Assembly: GCA_001586965.3 (NCBI GenBank)
Contig: LUCW03000179.1
Location: 1-20,000 of the forward strand
DNA length: 20,000 bases
Direction: 5' to 3'
Origin: Sphaeroforma sirkka
Lineage: Eukaryota > Opisthokonta > Ichthyosporea > Ichthyophonida
Shown here: positions 1-10,034 of the stretch, one piece after another
How the letters are laid out: each line of letters opens with the position of its first letter
Numbering within the stretch: position 1 is the stretch's first letter
Translations under genes and position numbers: made by a program
The notes under the pieces: generated by a model
Databases searched by the model: none
What the model was told of the DNA's origin: nothing
What the model saw: only the letters and a program-made list of their open reading frames with translations

Positions 1-74
1 CCCGGCATTCCGCTATATTACCTTTTTTTTGGGATATCTCAGATAGCTGTGGAGGGTTTTGACCTTGTAGCAGC

Positions 75-277
75 TTTTTTCGAAGAATTATATCAGTAGG
101 TACGAAGTAACGTCTTCAAGCCTACTGGTTACAGCTTTACGGCTACAGTCTATTTACCAGTCACTAAAGAGAACTTTAAGTCAAAACTGTAAAATTCCTG
201 TCTAAAAGGATTACATAATACAAGAGGTCAGTACCGCCGCTTACAGCTCTCACTTCTCACACCTGGCCTATCGGTAT
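75..277 (+). repeat. Diverged tandem duplication, copy A
   Basis: Copy A aligns by eye with copy B at 315-508. Shared blocks occur in the same order: TTTCGAAGAA, AACGTCTT.AAG, CAGCTT.ACGGCT.CAGTCT, CACTA.AGA, TACATAA.A.AAGAGGTC.GTAC, and finally TATCGGTAT. The offset drifts from 241 to 231 bp, so several small indels have accumulated. There is no open frame and no terminal inverted repeat. It may be an old tandem duplication, or two neighbouring copies of an unknown dispersed repeat. Confidence 0.7.
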
Positions 278-314
278 ACCATACTTCGCTTTTTTATTTT
301 TTATCTTAGATGAC

Positions 315-508
315 TTTCTTTCGAAGAAGTCTTAGCGTAAAGGTACAAGCAACGTCTTGAAGTATGCTTGTGGCAGCTTCACGGCTCCAGTCTGTTGCCA
401 TTCACTAGAGAAAGCTGTATGAAGTTCACCATCACAGAAGGGTACATAAAATAAGAGGTCGGTACGCCACTGCAACGCTTCACTCTCTCACTCCTGCCAT
501 ATCGGTAT
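315..508 (+). repeat. Diverged tandem duplication, copy B
   Basis: This is the second member of the pair starting at 75. A spacer of about 37 bp, rich in T, separates the two copies. Identity is clearly partial, perhaps two thirds to three quarters by eye, so the duplication is old compared with the LTR pair and the 1.44 kb array in the same window. I see no coding potential. Confidence 0.7.
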
Positions 509-2364
509 TCAAACTTGAGGGCACCCACCCACCCGCATTCAGTTATTGCAACAATATAAACTCTATATATTCAATCAAGATACAAATGATAAGCGCATGG
601 TCACTGTACTGGCTTGCTATTCGGTCTGCGCTATTGTCGGTGGACGAGGGGTCTCTGTCGCCCTTTTCGGCACTGACCTTCAGTCAAACTGCTGAAAATG
701 ACCCCATAAAACATTACTAGTTAAACATGCATCTTTTTTGCCCAACCTGGTATTGTATACCGTCCCCAGGCGCATGTATCCTCATATCCCACCCGGCGGA
801 TACAGCTCAAACGCATACAACGGCACTCTTCTTCGATTAACTGATCAAACGCAGAGTGTGTCGATAAATGAATGTATTATACCTGATATATAAGCTAATA
901 GGCATCAGATAAAGAAGACCCGAGGTCGAAAATTCCATGTATAGCATCAAAGTTTTGTAGGATAACAGATGTGACTCGTATATCAGAACATCTCATTTTA
1001 AAATATGCTGTCGAGCGAGAAGTACTGTATCGGGGATCGAGTATTGACAACTTATTTAAGATTCATCTTGGCGTTTCGCAGACCAGTGGTCACAGAGGTA
1101 AATGTATACATCACGTCACTTGACTATGACTTGGAACGTGGGTAAACAACATACAGATCATGATATTAAGTGCTGAAGCTGTGTGCATTTCTTGGACTTT
1201 TACATACATAGGGTTATTTTTTTGTTATATACATCCACACAAGAATTTGCAGATGTGTGAGTCGGCTGTCTATTGGCACACACCTGATATAAGTATTATT
1301 ATTTTTTCTTCTTTGCGTCATCAAAGAAATTACAGCACTGGAAAGTCACAAATGTACATAAAAAAAGTCTCTAAATGTAAGCCATGTAGATATAGTATTT
1401 CCTCAATAAAGTAACTTTGGTAACCAGGTAATACTTCAATATACTTTAGAGCTATAAGACACTTAAGTAGTCAGTGAGTGGCCTTTCTAGTTAAATAGTT
1501 TTCCATCATACATTGAACATACTAATACAAGAGGCTCGATAAAGGGACTCGAACTTAAAGATGTACTATGAAATAAATCCGAAAATTACATAGCAAGATT
1601 GCTACTATGAAACAGGACAATTGAGAGTCCTCCTGGTCAGCCAACTGTATTTAGCCGTCCATTTTGAAGTGATAAAGTAACCAATCGATACCGTTTATCA
1701 ATTGTTTGACACCTGAAATATATTTGGGCCAAAGTCGTTGAGATAGGAATGCACCCAAATATGCCGGTGTCTCAGTCCTCTGAAGCCAAACTTTTATTAT
1801 TATTTCTTATATCGACTTATTCACGTATACTTGTATCATAGTACTTTGCAGTCAGTCTGGCTAAACCACCTTTACATGGCAGATAATCAAAATATGCATC
1901 ATAGACTTATGAAGGTCAAATGCGAATTACTTCATTTTTTGAAATAGAGTCGGGCCTTTTATGTGATCAGTTTTGAAGGTGTGCTTTCCATGTCATCTCA
2001 CAATATAATTTTCAGGAGGCGTCGGCTTCCGTTTTTTTTGGCTAGGCTTGCCACTATCGAGTGTTCTGATAACACAACTACTAGAAGTAAAAAAATTGAT
2101 TCACGATGGCACATAATGTGCACAACAACAAAGAACAGGCCTGTGATTTTGCACTGTCACGGTGCACGCAACGCAACTACTGTGCTACAGTAAAGACGTA
2201 TTCGCACGAAGACCGTTGTAATCGTTCCCACGCCCTAATATATACCAGCAGAATATGGTTCAAGAGCTCATTATCGTTATGATGTTCCCGCCGAGCCGTA
2301 AGTTTCATTCTAGCTTCTGTATATGATTCCGTAATACCAAACTAATACGCTCACTAATAACATG

Positions 2365-2957
2365 TGTAGAAATACGGCCTCCGGTCAGTCTAAAATATCA
2401 AGATCAATTGAGATAATACATTGGTTTTATTTGTATTTTAAATAATTTAGTACAAGCTCTTTTTCCAATATTTCCAGTGTTCAAAATTACTTTTGATGGC
2501 TCCAATAGCCTGAGTATTTGGTATGACTCATCTACTTGGACCTATTTGAGACATTAGTAGATGTAGGATATTATAAACTAAATTTTATAATCTCCGAACT
2601 ACTACTTATAGATTTTGGTCCTCCCGCCAATCTCCAAAATCCAATAAGTCTTTTTTCTTTTTTTAACTTTTCTTCAGATGGAACTTTATTTATATCAGCT
2701 AATGTATTAACGTAACTTACGTTATTATGTCTATTTACAAATTAGGCAAGTGGTCATGAACATTTAGTACTTCTAGTGAAAATTATTCAATAAAGAACAG
2801 CTAGAGGTACGCCCTGTGTGATCGAGGATATTTAGGCTCTTAACAAGAGGCAGTCCCGATCATTCTTACACAAGCTACCACTGCTAAATTCTAACTGACT
2901 AAATTGTATTTTAGTTTATTATAGTTTGAAACCTAGTAATTTCCATCGAAGTTTACA
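2365..2957 (+). repeat. 5' LTR
   Basis: The LTR is 593 bp, starts TGTAG and ends TTACA, and is repeated nearly in full at 9432-10034. A TATAAA at 2572-2577 is a plausible core promoter and an AATAAA at 2789-2794 a plausible polyadenylation signal. Both recur at matching places in the 3' LTR. The ends were set where similarity between the two LTRs starts and stops. The sequence just inside (from 2958) is T-rich and does not show the TGG that often begins a tRNA primer-binding site. Confidence 0.93.
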
Positions 2958-3036
2958 TATTTTTCAGTTATTTAGTAGTTACAGTAGTGTACTGCTTCTA
3001 GACTGTCTGACATCGATTTACTATCCAGCAAATACT

Positions 3037-4930
3037 ATGGCTAAGGGTACTTCTAAAGGCAAGGAAGCCGCTAGCTCTAAGCCTGCTAAGCCTGCCGAGG
3101 TTCCTGAGGTCCCTGTGGAAACACCTAGCCTGTCTGGAGTTGAGCCTGCCGAGGATACTGTTGGGGAAGCAAATTCTGAGGTTGGTACAGAGGATTATTC
3201 TGAGGATGACTCGTCGGATCCTAAAGCCTTGGAAGAAGAGGTATCTACTACCGCGGAAAGGCTCGCCAGCGTCCGTGTATCACCTAGGAGTGAAGCTCAG
3301 GACCCCAGCTTGCCCCCCCTGACCACGTGCCGTCAAATATTGGGGATAAACGTCGAAAGGCTGGAAAATTTGTGGATACGAATGTCGGGGGCATTATAAC
3401 TCCACATCTAAAGGACACTCCAGCACAAATCCGGCGTGAAAAGGAAGTATTGGACCTGTCCGAAAATTTCGGTTTCGCCATCGATGGAGAAGCCATTCCA
3501 TTCAGCTCAAATCTTGGGGCCGAAGCTGAGGACGCCATAACTCGACAACGAGTGGTTGGATCCTCTCAATCTCGACGCCAATTGAACCGCACTGAAGCGC
3601 TCTTGAAGGAGCTAGCGGCAGCAGCAGTTGTGGACCCTCTACCGTGTCCCACTTGGCTGATATTCTTCCTATACCGAAGAAGAAGAAAAAATTCGGGCCG
3701 AGTTTCGAACCCGAGACCTACTGGTTTACCAGCCAGTACGTGTACCACTAAGCCAGTTACCACTGGTGAGAGAAGAAATATTTCAAAATTTAATCTCTAT
3801 AGCTCTGATGCTACCATCGACCATCCTCTTGACAAACCTAACCCTGTCAGAGGATATGATCGTATGGAACTCGATGAGGCTTACCATCCTCGTAATATCG
3901 ACCCTCATTTGCCAACTAACCCTGGTAATCACGATTTTGGCAATCGCTACACCAGTACCTCGTTAGAGAGTTCCCGCTCTAATCCTGAGGATGAGGAAGT
4001 GAGAACCAGACATACTCGTCTCAGGCTATTGCGCTCTGGTATGCAAGTCCTTGAGGACCGTCTATTGAATGACTCTGACCTTGACGATAGGAAAGCGGAT
4101 AACATTCGCTATCTAATCGATAACAAGAGAAAGGAAATAGACACCATCTTGGCACTAGCAGCCCGTAGCACTGAGCATGAGCCTCGTGAACACTTAGAAC
4201 CAAGCTTTATAAAGCAGCTAGGTAACGCGCAGGCTGAGGTCGATTTCTCTACTAATGAGAGTACAGTGGAGACACTGAAGGCCTTCGACCAACTTAAGGA
4301 GTCTGCCAGCCTTAGGGATAAGCAGATGATGAATGCCTTTATTCATTTCTGTGAGCCAGGTGAATGGCGAACTATCTTGAAGGTTCATGAGCCCAACTGG
4401 AAAGCCCTACCCTGGCACCAGTTGCGTGATAATATACTTAACACCTTTTTTGAAGATGCACGTGACCGTGAACTTCTAGAGTCTCGCAAGTTCTTTTGCG
4501 AACGATACCACTATTCGAGGTGCTCTAGCTCATATGACACATATGAATACTCGGATGGGTGGTCGTACCTATACTGGCGAATATTTATTAATTTGTCAGA
4601 TGATGGAGACTCTGGGAGCTAACCTCTTTAAGAAAGTCAATGATGACATCATCGCCTATGGTGATTTTGCGATCTATGCCTTGGTCTGTCTTTGAGAAGA
4701 TAGTACACAAGCATACCAATTCCTCTACTAGAGTACTTAGTACCACGAGCTACACCCAGCCCACTAAGCGAAACGCAGTAGAGACTAATACTGCGCGTAG
4801 TACTAAGAAACCTCGCACTACTACTGAGGGGGGGGTACTGGCTCTACTTCTACCGAACCGAAAGGTGAAAAGAAGGTGAGAGCGCCTTGCAAGAAGCGTG
4901 GTTACAACCTCACAAAACGTAATGGCAAGT
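3037..4930 (+). pseudogene. gag region of the LTR element (broken)
   Basis: The region begins at an ATG followed by a lysine/alanine/proline-rich stretch and then an acidic Glu/Asp/Ser-rich stretch, a common style for retrotransposon Gag N-termini. Further on, around 4010-4500, lies a charged, probably helical region (for example EPGEWRTILKVHEPNWKALP) of the kind seen in Ty3/gypsy Gag capsid domains. I did not recognise a specific capsid family. The product would assemble the cytoplasmic particle in which reverse transcription takes place. A tRNA-derived sequence is inserted in the opposite orientation at about 3690-3770. The region is broken. Confidence 0.7.
3690..3770 (-). mobile_element. 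tRNA-Thr-derived SINE head or tRNA retropseudogene inserted in gag
   Basis: Read on the minus strand this shows an A box TGGCTTAGTGG (3745-3755), a B box GGTTCGAAACT (around 3702-3711) about 32-33 nt away, and a T-run (3686-3691) right after the body. That is the layout of an internal RNA polymerase III promoter with terminator. The middle part, with CTGGC and ACCAG bracketing GGTAA, resembles the anticodon arm of tRNA-Thr, slightly altered. The acceptor stem does not pair well, so it is not a working tRNA gene. AGAAGAAA occurs on both sides (3681-3688 and 3771-3778) and could be a target-site duplication, though it is low-complexity. A SINE tail beyond 3690 towards 3620 is possible. The gag-side frame is open across it and reads SNPRP, a typical translation of an antisense tRNA T-arm. 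Confidence 0.75.
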
Positions 4931-4949
4931 GGAATGGTAGACACGACCC

Positions 4950-5490
4950 TGTTAAGTGTGCACCAGGCAAAGCCAGATTTTGGACACTATATGAAAGAGT
5001 GTGCTACTTGCAAGGGTACTAACGGTTGGCACAAAGAGGATTGCAAGGACTTACCGGACGTCCAAGTTAAGCACTGACAGTACCATATGTGTGCACTAGA
5101 GCAAGATTATGAGAAAATGTTCAATAAAAAATCCATACCAAAGGAGATGAACATATCTTTCAAGCAGTTTTCGTAAATGGAGAAAAAGTTATGGCACTAT
5201 TTGATCCAGGGGCTGAAGTCTCTGCTATCTCATGCCGAGTAGCCTACGCTATAGATATGGCTGTCCATAACGAAACAACTGATTTAATCTTGGGAAATGG
5301 CAAAGTTACTACTTGCGAACAAGCCATTGACTATGCACACATAATGCTGTCAGATAGAAGAGAAGTGAAGACTCACCTAATCGTTACTGACATGTCTCAG
5401 AAATACGATTTAATTATAGGTATGACTGATCTTCTCAGTTTAGGTATAACACTCACTGGTCTGCCTAATGGGCTAGACCCGAATAAAAGA
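4950..5490 (+). pseudogene. Zinc-knuckle and aspartic protease region of the LTR element
   Basis: Around 4975-5070 there is a Cys/His cluster, including CATCKGTNGWHKEDC, that fits a nucleic-acid-binding zinc knuckle at the end of Gag. Around 5150-5490 lies a retropepsin-like domain. It has the context VNGEKVMALFDPGAEVSAIS for the active-site loop and, about 70 residues later, YDLIIGMTDLLSLGI, matching the hydrophobic ILG segment that follows in Ty3/gypsy proteases. The protease would act as a dimer to cut the Gag-Pol polyprotein. The region belongs to a broken fossil element. Confidence 0.75.
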
Positions 5491-5689
5491 TCAGTCAGAT
5501 GATAATATGTTAAAGATACCTAAACCTCCGGAAGGTGAAGCAAAGGATATGATTCCGCACTTCACCGATATAATTATGGACTTAATTATACAAAACAGGA
5601 AGATTACAATAACTGACTGGTGTATGTTTAAGTTCTCTAATGGGTACGTTAGACTTGACTTAACAAACGTCGACTTCTCTAAGTTAAAG

Positions 5690-6350
5690 TGTCCTTCACA
5701 TAACTACGTGAGTTGGAGACACAAAGACGTAGTCAAAACCCAAATCGAAGATTGGTTAAAACAGGGTCTAATTGAAATCAATTATGATGCAACCCCAGTT
5801 AACTTAGCTCTCTTAGCGGTCGATCAATATAAATCTGATGGAACGTTTAGTAAAAAAACAAGAGTAGTACTAGACCTGTCGCCAATCAACAAACTAATTC
5901 CGCAACATAGTTTTCCTTACCTAAGATAAGCGAGATACTACGCAAAATGGAGGGTGCGACTATCTTTTCCAAGATACACTTAAAAGCTGCATTCCATCAA
6001 CTACAAATATATCAGCCTCATAGGAAATACTTTTCCTTTACTTGGCAAGGTAAGAAGTACCAGTTTAAAGGTGCACCTGAAGGCTTACACATGTTACCTT
6101 CTTTCTTCCAACAAGTTATGATGGAACTATTTGCGGACCTGTCGTATAACGTATCAGTCTATTTAGATGATATAGTTATCTTTACAAAGACAGCACATGA
6201 ACATGCTAAACTCGTTAAAGAAGTCTTAAAGCGACTTAATCATGCTAAACTTAAGATTAACGAAGACAAGTGTTCTTTTGCTAAAGATACTATACACTTA
6301 CTTGGCTACAAAGTATCTGCAGCAGGGGTAGAAATTGATCCTGGCAAGAA
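5690..6350 (+). pseudogene. Reverse transcriptase domain of the LTR element
   Basis: The RT begins with a region containing IEDWLKQGLIE and VVLDLSPINKLIPQ, equivalent to the first RT blocks. It continues with ATIFSKIHLKAAFHQL, the FSFTWQGKKYQFKGAPEGL block and the catalytic YLDD box at 6160-6171, then LNEDKC-like and LLGYKVSAAGVEIDP blocks. The order and spacing are those of Ty3/gypsy RT, which copies the element RNA into cDNA inside the Gag particle. This is the best preserved part of the element and makes the family assignment secure. Confidence 0.92.
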
Positions 6351-6569
6351 ACAGTTTCTGTTGGATTTATCAACACCAATTACTGGAAGAGATGTGAACT
6401 CTGTGTGTGGGTTTGTTAACTTCTTCTCGGATTCGGTACCGCATCTTTCTCATTACTTAAAGCCTTTCAGTCACCTACGGCTGCACAAAGGACCTTTGGG
6501 AAAGCTTTGGACTAAAGAATGTGATGATGCATTTAAACTAGTCAAAAGTAAAGTAATGGACGCACCCAT

Positions 6570-6960
6570 CATGCAGTACCCTGTGGATGGTGTCCCATTC
6601 CAAGTAGCAACCGACGCTTCAGATCGAGCGGTAGTTGGAGTGCTTTACCAAACGATAAATGGTAAACCGCGCTACATACAATTCTTTAGCAAGAGTTATA
6701 ATAAGAGTCAACGGAATTACCCTACCGTTAAACAAGAGCTCCTTGCTATAGTTACTGCGCTAAGACAGTTTAAAGACTACCTTTATGGAAGTTACTTTAC
6801 TGTCGCCTGTGATCAAAAGTCTTTAACATACTTAAAAGATATGAACCCTGATTCACAGTTGGTGAGCCGCTGGCATGACATTATTGCCAAGTTCGCTTTT
6901 AATATAACACACATTCCAGGAATACATAACCATCTTCCTGACATGCTCTCTCGACTTGTG
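6570..6960 (+). pseudogene. RNase H domain of the LTR element
   Basis: It follows the RT thumb/connection with no gap. It shows the VATDASDRAVVGVLYQ block carrying the first catalytic Asp, the YPTVKQELLAIVTAL block with the catalytic Glu, the VACDQKSLTYL block with the next Asp, and the end block HIPGIHNHLPDMLSRL. This is the standard retroviral/Ty3-type RNase H that degrades the RNA strand of the RNA:DNA hybrid. It shares one open stretch with much of the RT and the extra domain downstream. Confidence 0.9.
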
Positions 6961-7019
6961 CCCGACTACCAGAAAACAGTCAAAGAGTTATTAGCAACCG
7001 ATTGGATGCTAAATAAGAA

Positions 7020-7400
7020 ATGGTTTAACCTCACTCAATCACGATGGGGTCCATTTACTGTTGATATGTTCGCCGCAGAACATAACAAACAGGTTTCTGA
7101 ATATAGGTCGTTGACTCATCCTAAAGGTGATGCATTTCAGCTTGACTTATCAAAGCATAATGCGTGGGCTAACCCACCTTGTCAACTTATCGCACAGTTG
7201 TTAAATTATGTTAATATTACTAAATCTACCATTACGCTGTGTTGTCCCTTACGTAACTCCGACCCATGGATACGTGATTTAATTAATATGATTCAAGACG
7301 AACCTATTTATGTCGACCGTGAAACCGACACGTTCTTGTATCAGGGATCCTATTCTATTAAGAAGACGCCTTGGAAACACACCATTGTTTGTCGCATCGG
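7020..7400 (+). pseudogene. Extra domain between RNase H and integrase, DIRS-like
   Basis: After RNase H the frame continues into about 120 residues with the pattern WGPFTVDMFAAEHN, DAFQLDLSKHNAWANPPCQL and a hydrophobic strand ending in CPLRNSDPWIRDL. The pattern VD.FA..N, then W.NPP..LI, then a V/L-rich strand before P.W resembles the segment following RNase H in DIRS-group retroelements. That segment is often described as related to DNA adenine methyltransferases because of an NPP motif. The resemblance is from memory and family knowledge, not from an alignment. Standard Ty3/gypsy elements lack this segment. It belongs to a broken fossil. Confidence 0.5.
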
Positions 7401-7829
7401 TCCTGCAGGTACCACTCAAGTGGAAACCCTCTACCGAATTCTTAGCTAAACTAGAGGAGTCTAAAGAGTTTGAACAAAAGCTCAAGACTCGTACAACACA
7501 TGCACCCAACAAGATTGCAGTCGAGGTAATGCCGATTGAAACGGCATTAGATCGTAAAAAACATGGAACTAGCTAAGGCCATGGATCAAAGACTCAAAAC
7601 TCTAAGAGAACCTGAAGCTCGCACTCAACTACTTAAAGCGCTGCTTAAAGAACAGCCAGGAGTTGCGAAACAACTGAAGAAGATACTTCAACAATCCAAT
7701 GTTGTCAATTATGTATCTCAGGACTCTACCCCTCCTGATACTGAGGTTGCCCTTTCCAACAGGACTATGGTTCATCCAGCCAGCGTTACGCAGAATCTGA
7801 CTGACTTAGAGGAGCTCGAAAGTAGAGTT

Positions 7830-8520
7830 AAAATTATACATAATTTAACGCATCGAGCATATGAGCATACTTATAAAATGGCTATTCGTGCAGGGCTTGA
7901 TCACCCGGCGCTGAAAGAAACCATACGTGAAGTATACCGACGCTGTACTGATTGTGAAAAGAACCAGATCAAGCGATACGGTTGGGCACCCCTAAAAAGT
8001 GTGACAGAAGACCAACCGATGCGCCGAGTCATAGTCGATTTGGTTAAACTCCCGCGATCCAAGCATACTGGCGATGTATATATCTGTCATTTCTTATGTG
8101 TGGCTTCGGGCTATAACTTGCTTTATGCAATACCGAACAAACGTCCACAAACAGTGGCAGAATTATGCTATCACGTCTTTAATGACTTCGGTTTCCCCGA
8201 GTACTATGTTCTGATAACGGTAGTGAGTTTTGTACCGACGTAATGGAGGCACTTATACTCGTATCAGGCATGACCCATAGGCGTGGTGTTCCTTACAAAC
8301 CTCATACGCAGGGTGCAAATGAGACACGTCATAGAGAACTTAAGAAACTCTTGCGTACCGCACTAGACGACGTTGAGGATATGTGGCCTTATCATTTGAA
8401 ATGGGTTCAGACTCAAATGAATAACTGCATGAATCCTCAAACTGGAACACTCCCGTTTCACTATTTCTTTGGCCGCTATAGTGAATTACAAGCAACGTTT
8501 GATAAAACTGCGCCCGAGAA
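7830..8520 (+). pseudogene. Integrase domain of the LTR element (broken)
   Basis: The N-terminal zinc-binding HHCC region is visible (HNLTHRAYEH, then YRRCTDC). It is followed by the catalytic core with VIVDLVKLP near the first Asp and GVPYKPHTQGANETRHRELK with the Glu-containing helix. Together these are the retroviral-type DDE integrase fold that inserts the cDNA into the genome. The position after RNase H and the extra domain fits Ty3/gypsy order. The region is broken. Confidence 0.85.
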
Positions 8521-8599
8521 ACACGCTACCCCGTGGCTACAAAAGATCGAGCATATGCAGAACGTTGTTTACCCTGTTTACTCGAGCACAAGAATCGCG

Positions 8600-9303
8600 T
8601 CCTACTTAAAGCGTATGACCGATGGAATAACACTAAGAACATTGTTCAGTTCAAAGTCGGCGATTACGTTAACATTATAAATCGAAACGCCAACGTTACC
8701 GAACTCTCTTCTAAGACGATAGGACCTTTTGTTATTTCCTACCATGATGAGAAGAGTGATACTTACGAAGTGAATAACATTGATGGTACTAGCGCAACCA
8801 ATCTAGGCACTCACCGTATCCCTACCTCCGAACTCTCATTCGCTCGCTCATTTGATTCTGATATACCAGTTATGGAGTCACAAGTCAAAGATATAATTGA
8901 TAAAACATCCGAAGACGGTTACACTTACTACAAGACCCGTTTCATGGATGGGACAGTAGCTTGGCTAACCTCCGATGCATTTCGTGAATCTCGCGACTTT
9001 CTTCGTATCTTTAATAAGAAATGGAATAAGCGTTTACATAAGAACACACGAGATAAACGAAAAGGGTTTCCTCAGGTGACTACAAACCCTGACGGATCTG
9101 AAATTCCCTATTTGCCACCTACTTCCTACGTGACTAAACTTTCTGATCTGCTTACCAACAGTGCAGAAAATTGTTCAAACTTACTTACTAATGAAGAACA
9201 GCCTTTGGCTAATACCTTACCAAATAATAAACGTAAGGTGCCTACATCGGAAATGGTTACTGGACCAAATACTAAACGACATAGAGTACAACATGAGTCT
9301 TGA
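8600..9303 (+). pseudogene. Integrase C-terminal region: GPY/F-like and chromodomain-like segments, basic tail
   Basis: The segment FKVGDYVNIINRNA followed by SSKTIGPFVISYHDEKSDTY fits the GPY/F module at the end of Ty3/gypsy integrases. Next, about 8881-9027, VKDIIDKTSEDGYTYYKTRF ... VAWLTSDAF ... FLRIFNKKW has the pattern of a chromodomain: an opening strand, a YYKTRF strand, a Trp, and a final helix ending in F-N. Such domains direct chromovirus insertion to marked heterochromatin. A basic tail with KRKVP and TKRHR clusters (about 9228-9290) could be a nuclear localisation signal. The chromodomain call is a pattern match and needs a profile search. Confidence 0.65.
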
Positions 9304-9431
9304 ACTCGTACATATAGGCACATACTTACGCGATAAGTCATGACCGAAACCGTTTTTTACTTTGGTTTTCGCTTTATCAACTAGATCGTATCTTAACGTA
9401 CGTTCGTAGTTCTAAAAGCTACTGGGGGCTA

Positions 9432-10034
9432 TGTAGAAATACGGCCTCCGGTCGGTCAGTCTAAAATATCAAGATCAATTGAGATAATACATTGGTTTTT
9501 TATTTGTATTTTAAATAATTTAGTACAAGCTCTTTTTTCCAATATTTCCAAAGTGTTCTAAATTCACTTTGATGGCTCCAATAGCCTGAGTACTTGGTAT
9601 GACTCATCTACTTGGACCTATTTGAGACATTAGTAGATGTAGGATATTATAAACTAAATTTTATAATCTCCGAACTACTACTTATAGATTTCGGTCCTCC
9701 CGCCAATCTCCAAAATCCAATAAGTCTTTTTTTCTTTTTTTAACTTTTCTTCAGATGGAACTTTATTTATATCAGCTAATGTATTAACGTGACTTACGTT
9801 ATTATGTCTATTTACAAATTAGGCAAGTGGTCATGAACACTTAGTACTTCTAGTGAAAATTATTCAATAAAGAACAGCTAGAGGTACGCCCTGTGTGATC
9901 GAGGATATTTAGGCTCTTAACAAGAGGCAGTCCCGATCATTCTTACACAAGCTACCACTGCTAAATCCTGACTGACTAAATTGTATTTTAGTTTAATATA
10001 GTTTGAAACCTAGTAATTTCCATCGAAGTTTACA
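9432..10034 (+). repeat. 3' LTR
   Basis: The 3' LTR is 603 bp and nearly identical to 2365-2957. Small length differences include a four-base GGTC duplication near its start. TATAAA is at 9648-9653 and AATAAA at 9866-9871, the latter the likely site for 3'-end formation of the element RNA. The G-run at 9424-9428 immediately upstream is the best candidate polypurine tract. Similarity to the 5' LTR stops right after TTTACATA, beyond which the sequences are unrelated. Confidence 0.93.

Larger units (their letters stand above)
1..2364. other. AT-rich left flank, no gene recognised
   Basis: This stretch is visibly AT-rich and holds many short runs of A or T and frequent stops in all frames. The longest open stretches, of about 75-85 codons near 1160-1414 and 1963-2193, have poor, low-complexity translations with no recognisable motif, and I do not call them genes. 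No tRNA-like, rRNA-like or transposon-like signature was found. The only internal structure I can support is the diverged duplication near its left end, listed separately. The stretch ends where the 5' LTR begins. Confidence 0.6.
2365..10034 (+). mobile_element. Ty3/gypsy LTR retrotransposon, broken, with chromovirus-like C-terminus
   Basis: The element is bounded by two direct LTRs that begin TGTAGAAATACGG and end in TTTACA, the usual TG...CA form. The internal order is gag, zinc knuckle/protease, RT, RNase H, an extra domain, integrase, then GPY/F-like and chromodomain-like segments. Integrase downstream of RT/RNase H places it in Ty3/gypsy (Metaviridae). The RT wording (GAPEGL, YLDDIVIF) also fits that group. 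The coding region is broken at roughly half a dozen or more places, so this is a fossil copy. The LTRs differ at about ten substituted sites plus a few small indels by eye, which suggests a fairly recent insertion. No clear target-site duplication is seen at the two ends. A short G-run (9424-9428) just before the 3' LTR is a candidate polypurine tract. The primer-binding site was not identified. Confidence 0.93.

Noticed and set aside
1160-1414. 84-codon open frame in the left flank
   Set aside because: It is AT-rich with a low-complexity, Ile/Tyr/Ser-rich translation and no motif, as expected by chance in AT-rich sequence.
1963-2193. 76-codon open frame just before the LTR element
   Set aside because: No recognisable domain, no supporting context, and a length that chance can give.
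3690-3770. Functional tRNA-Thr gene
   Set aside because: The acceptor stem does not pair and the anticodon arm departs from a normal 7-base loop, so it is better explained as a tRNA-derived repeat.
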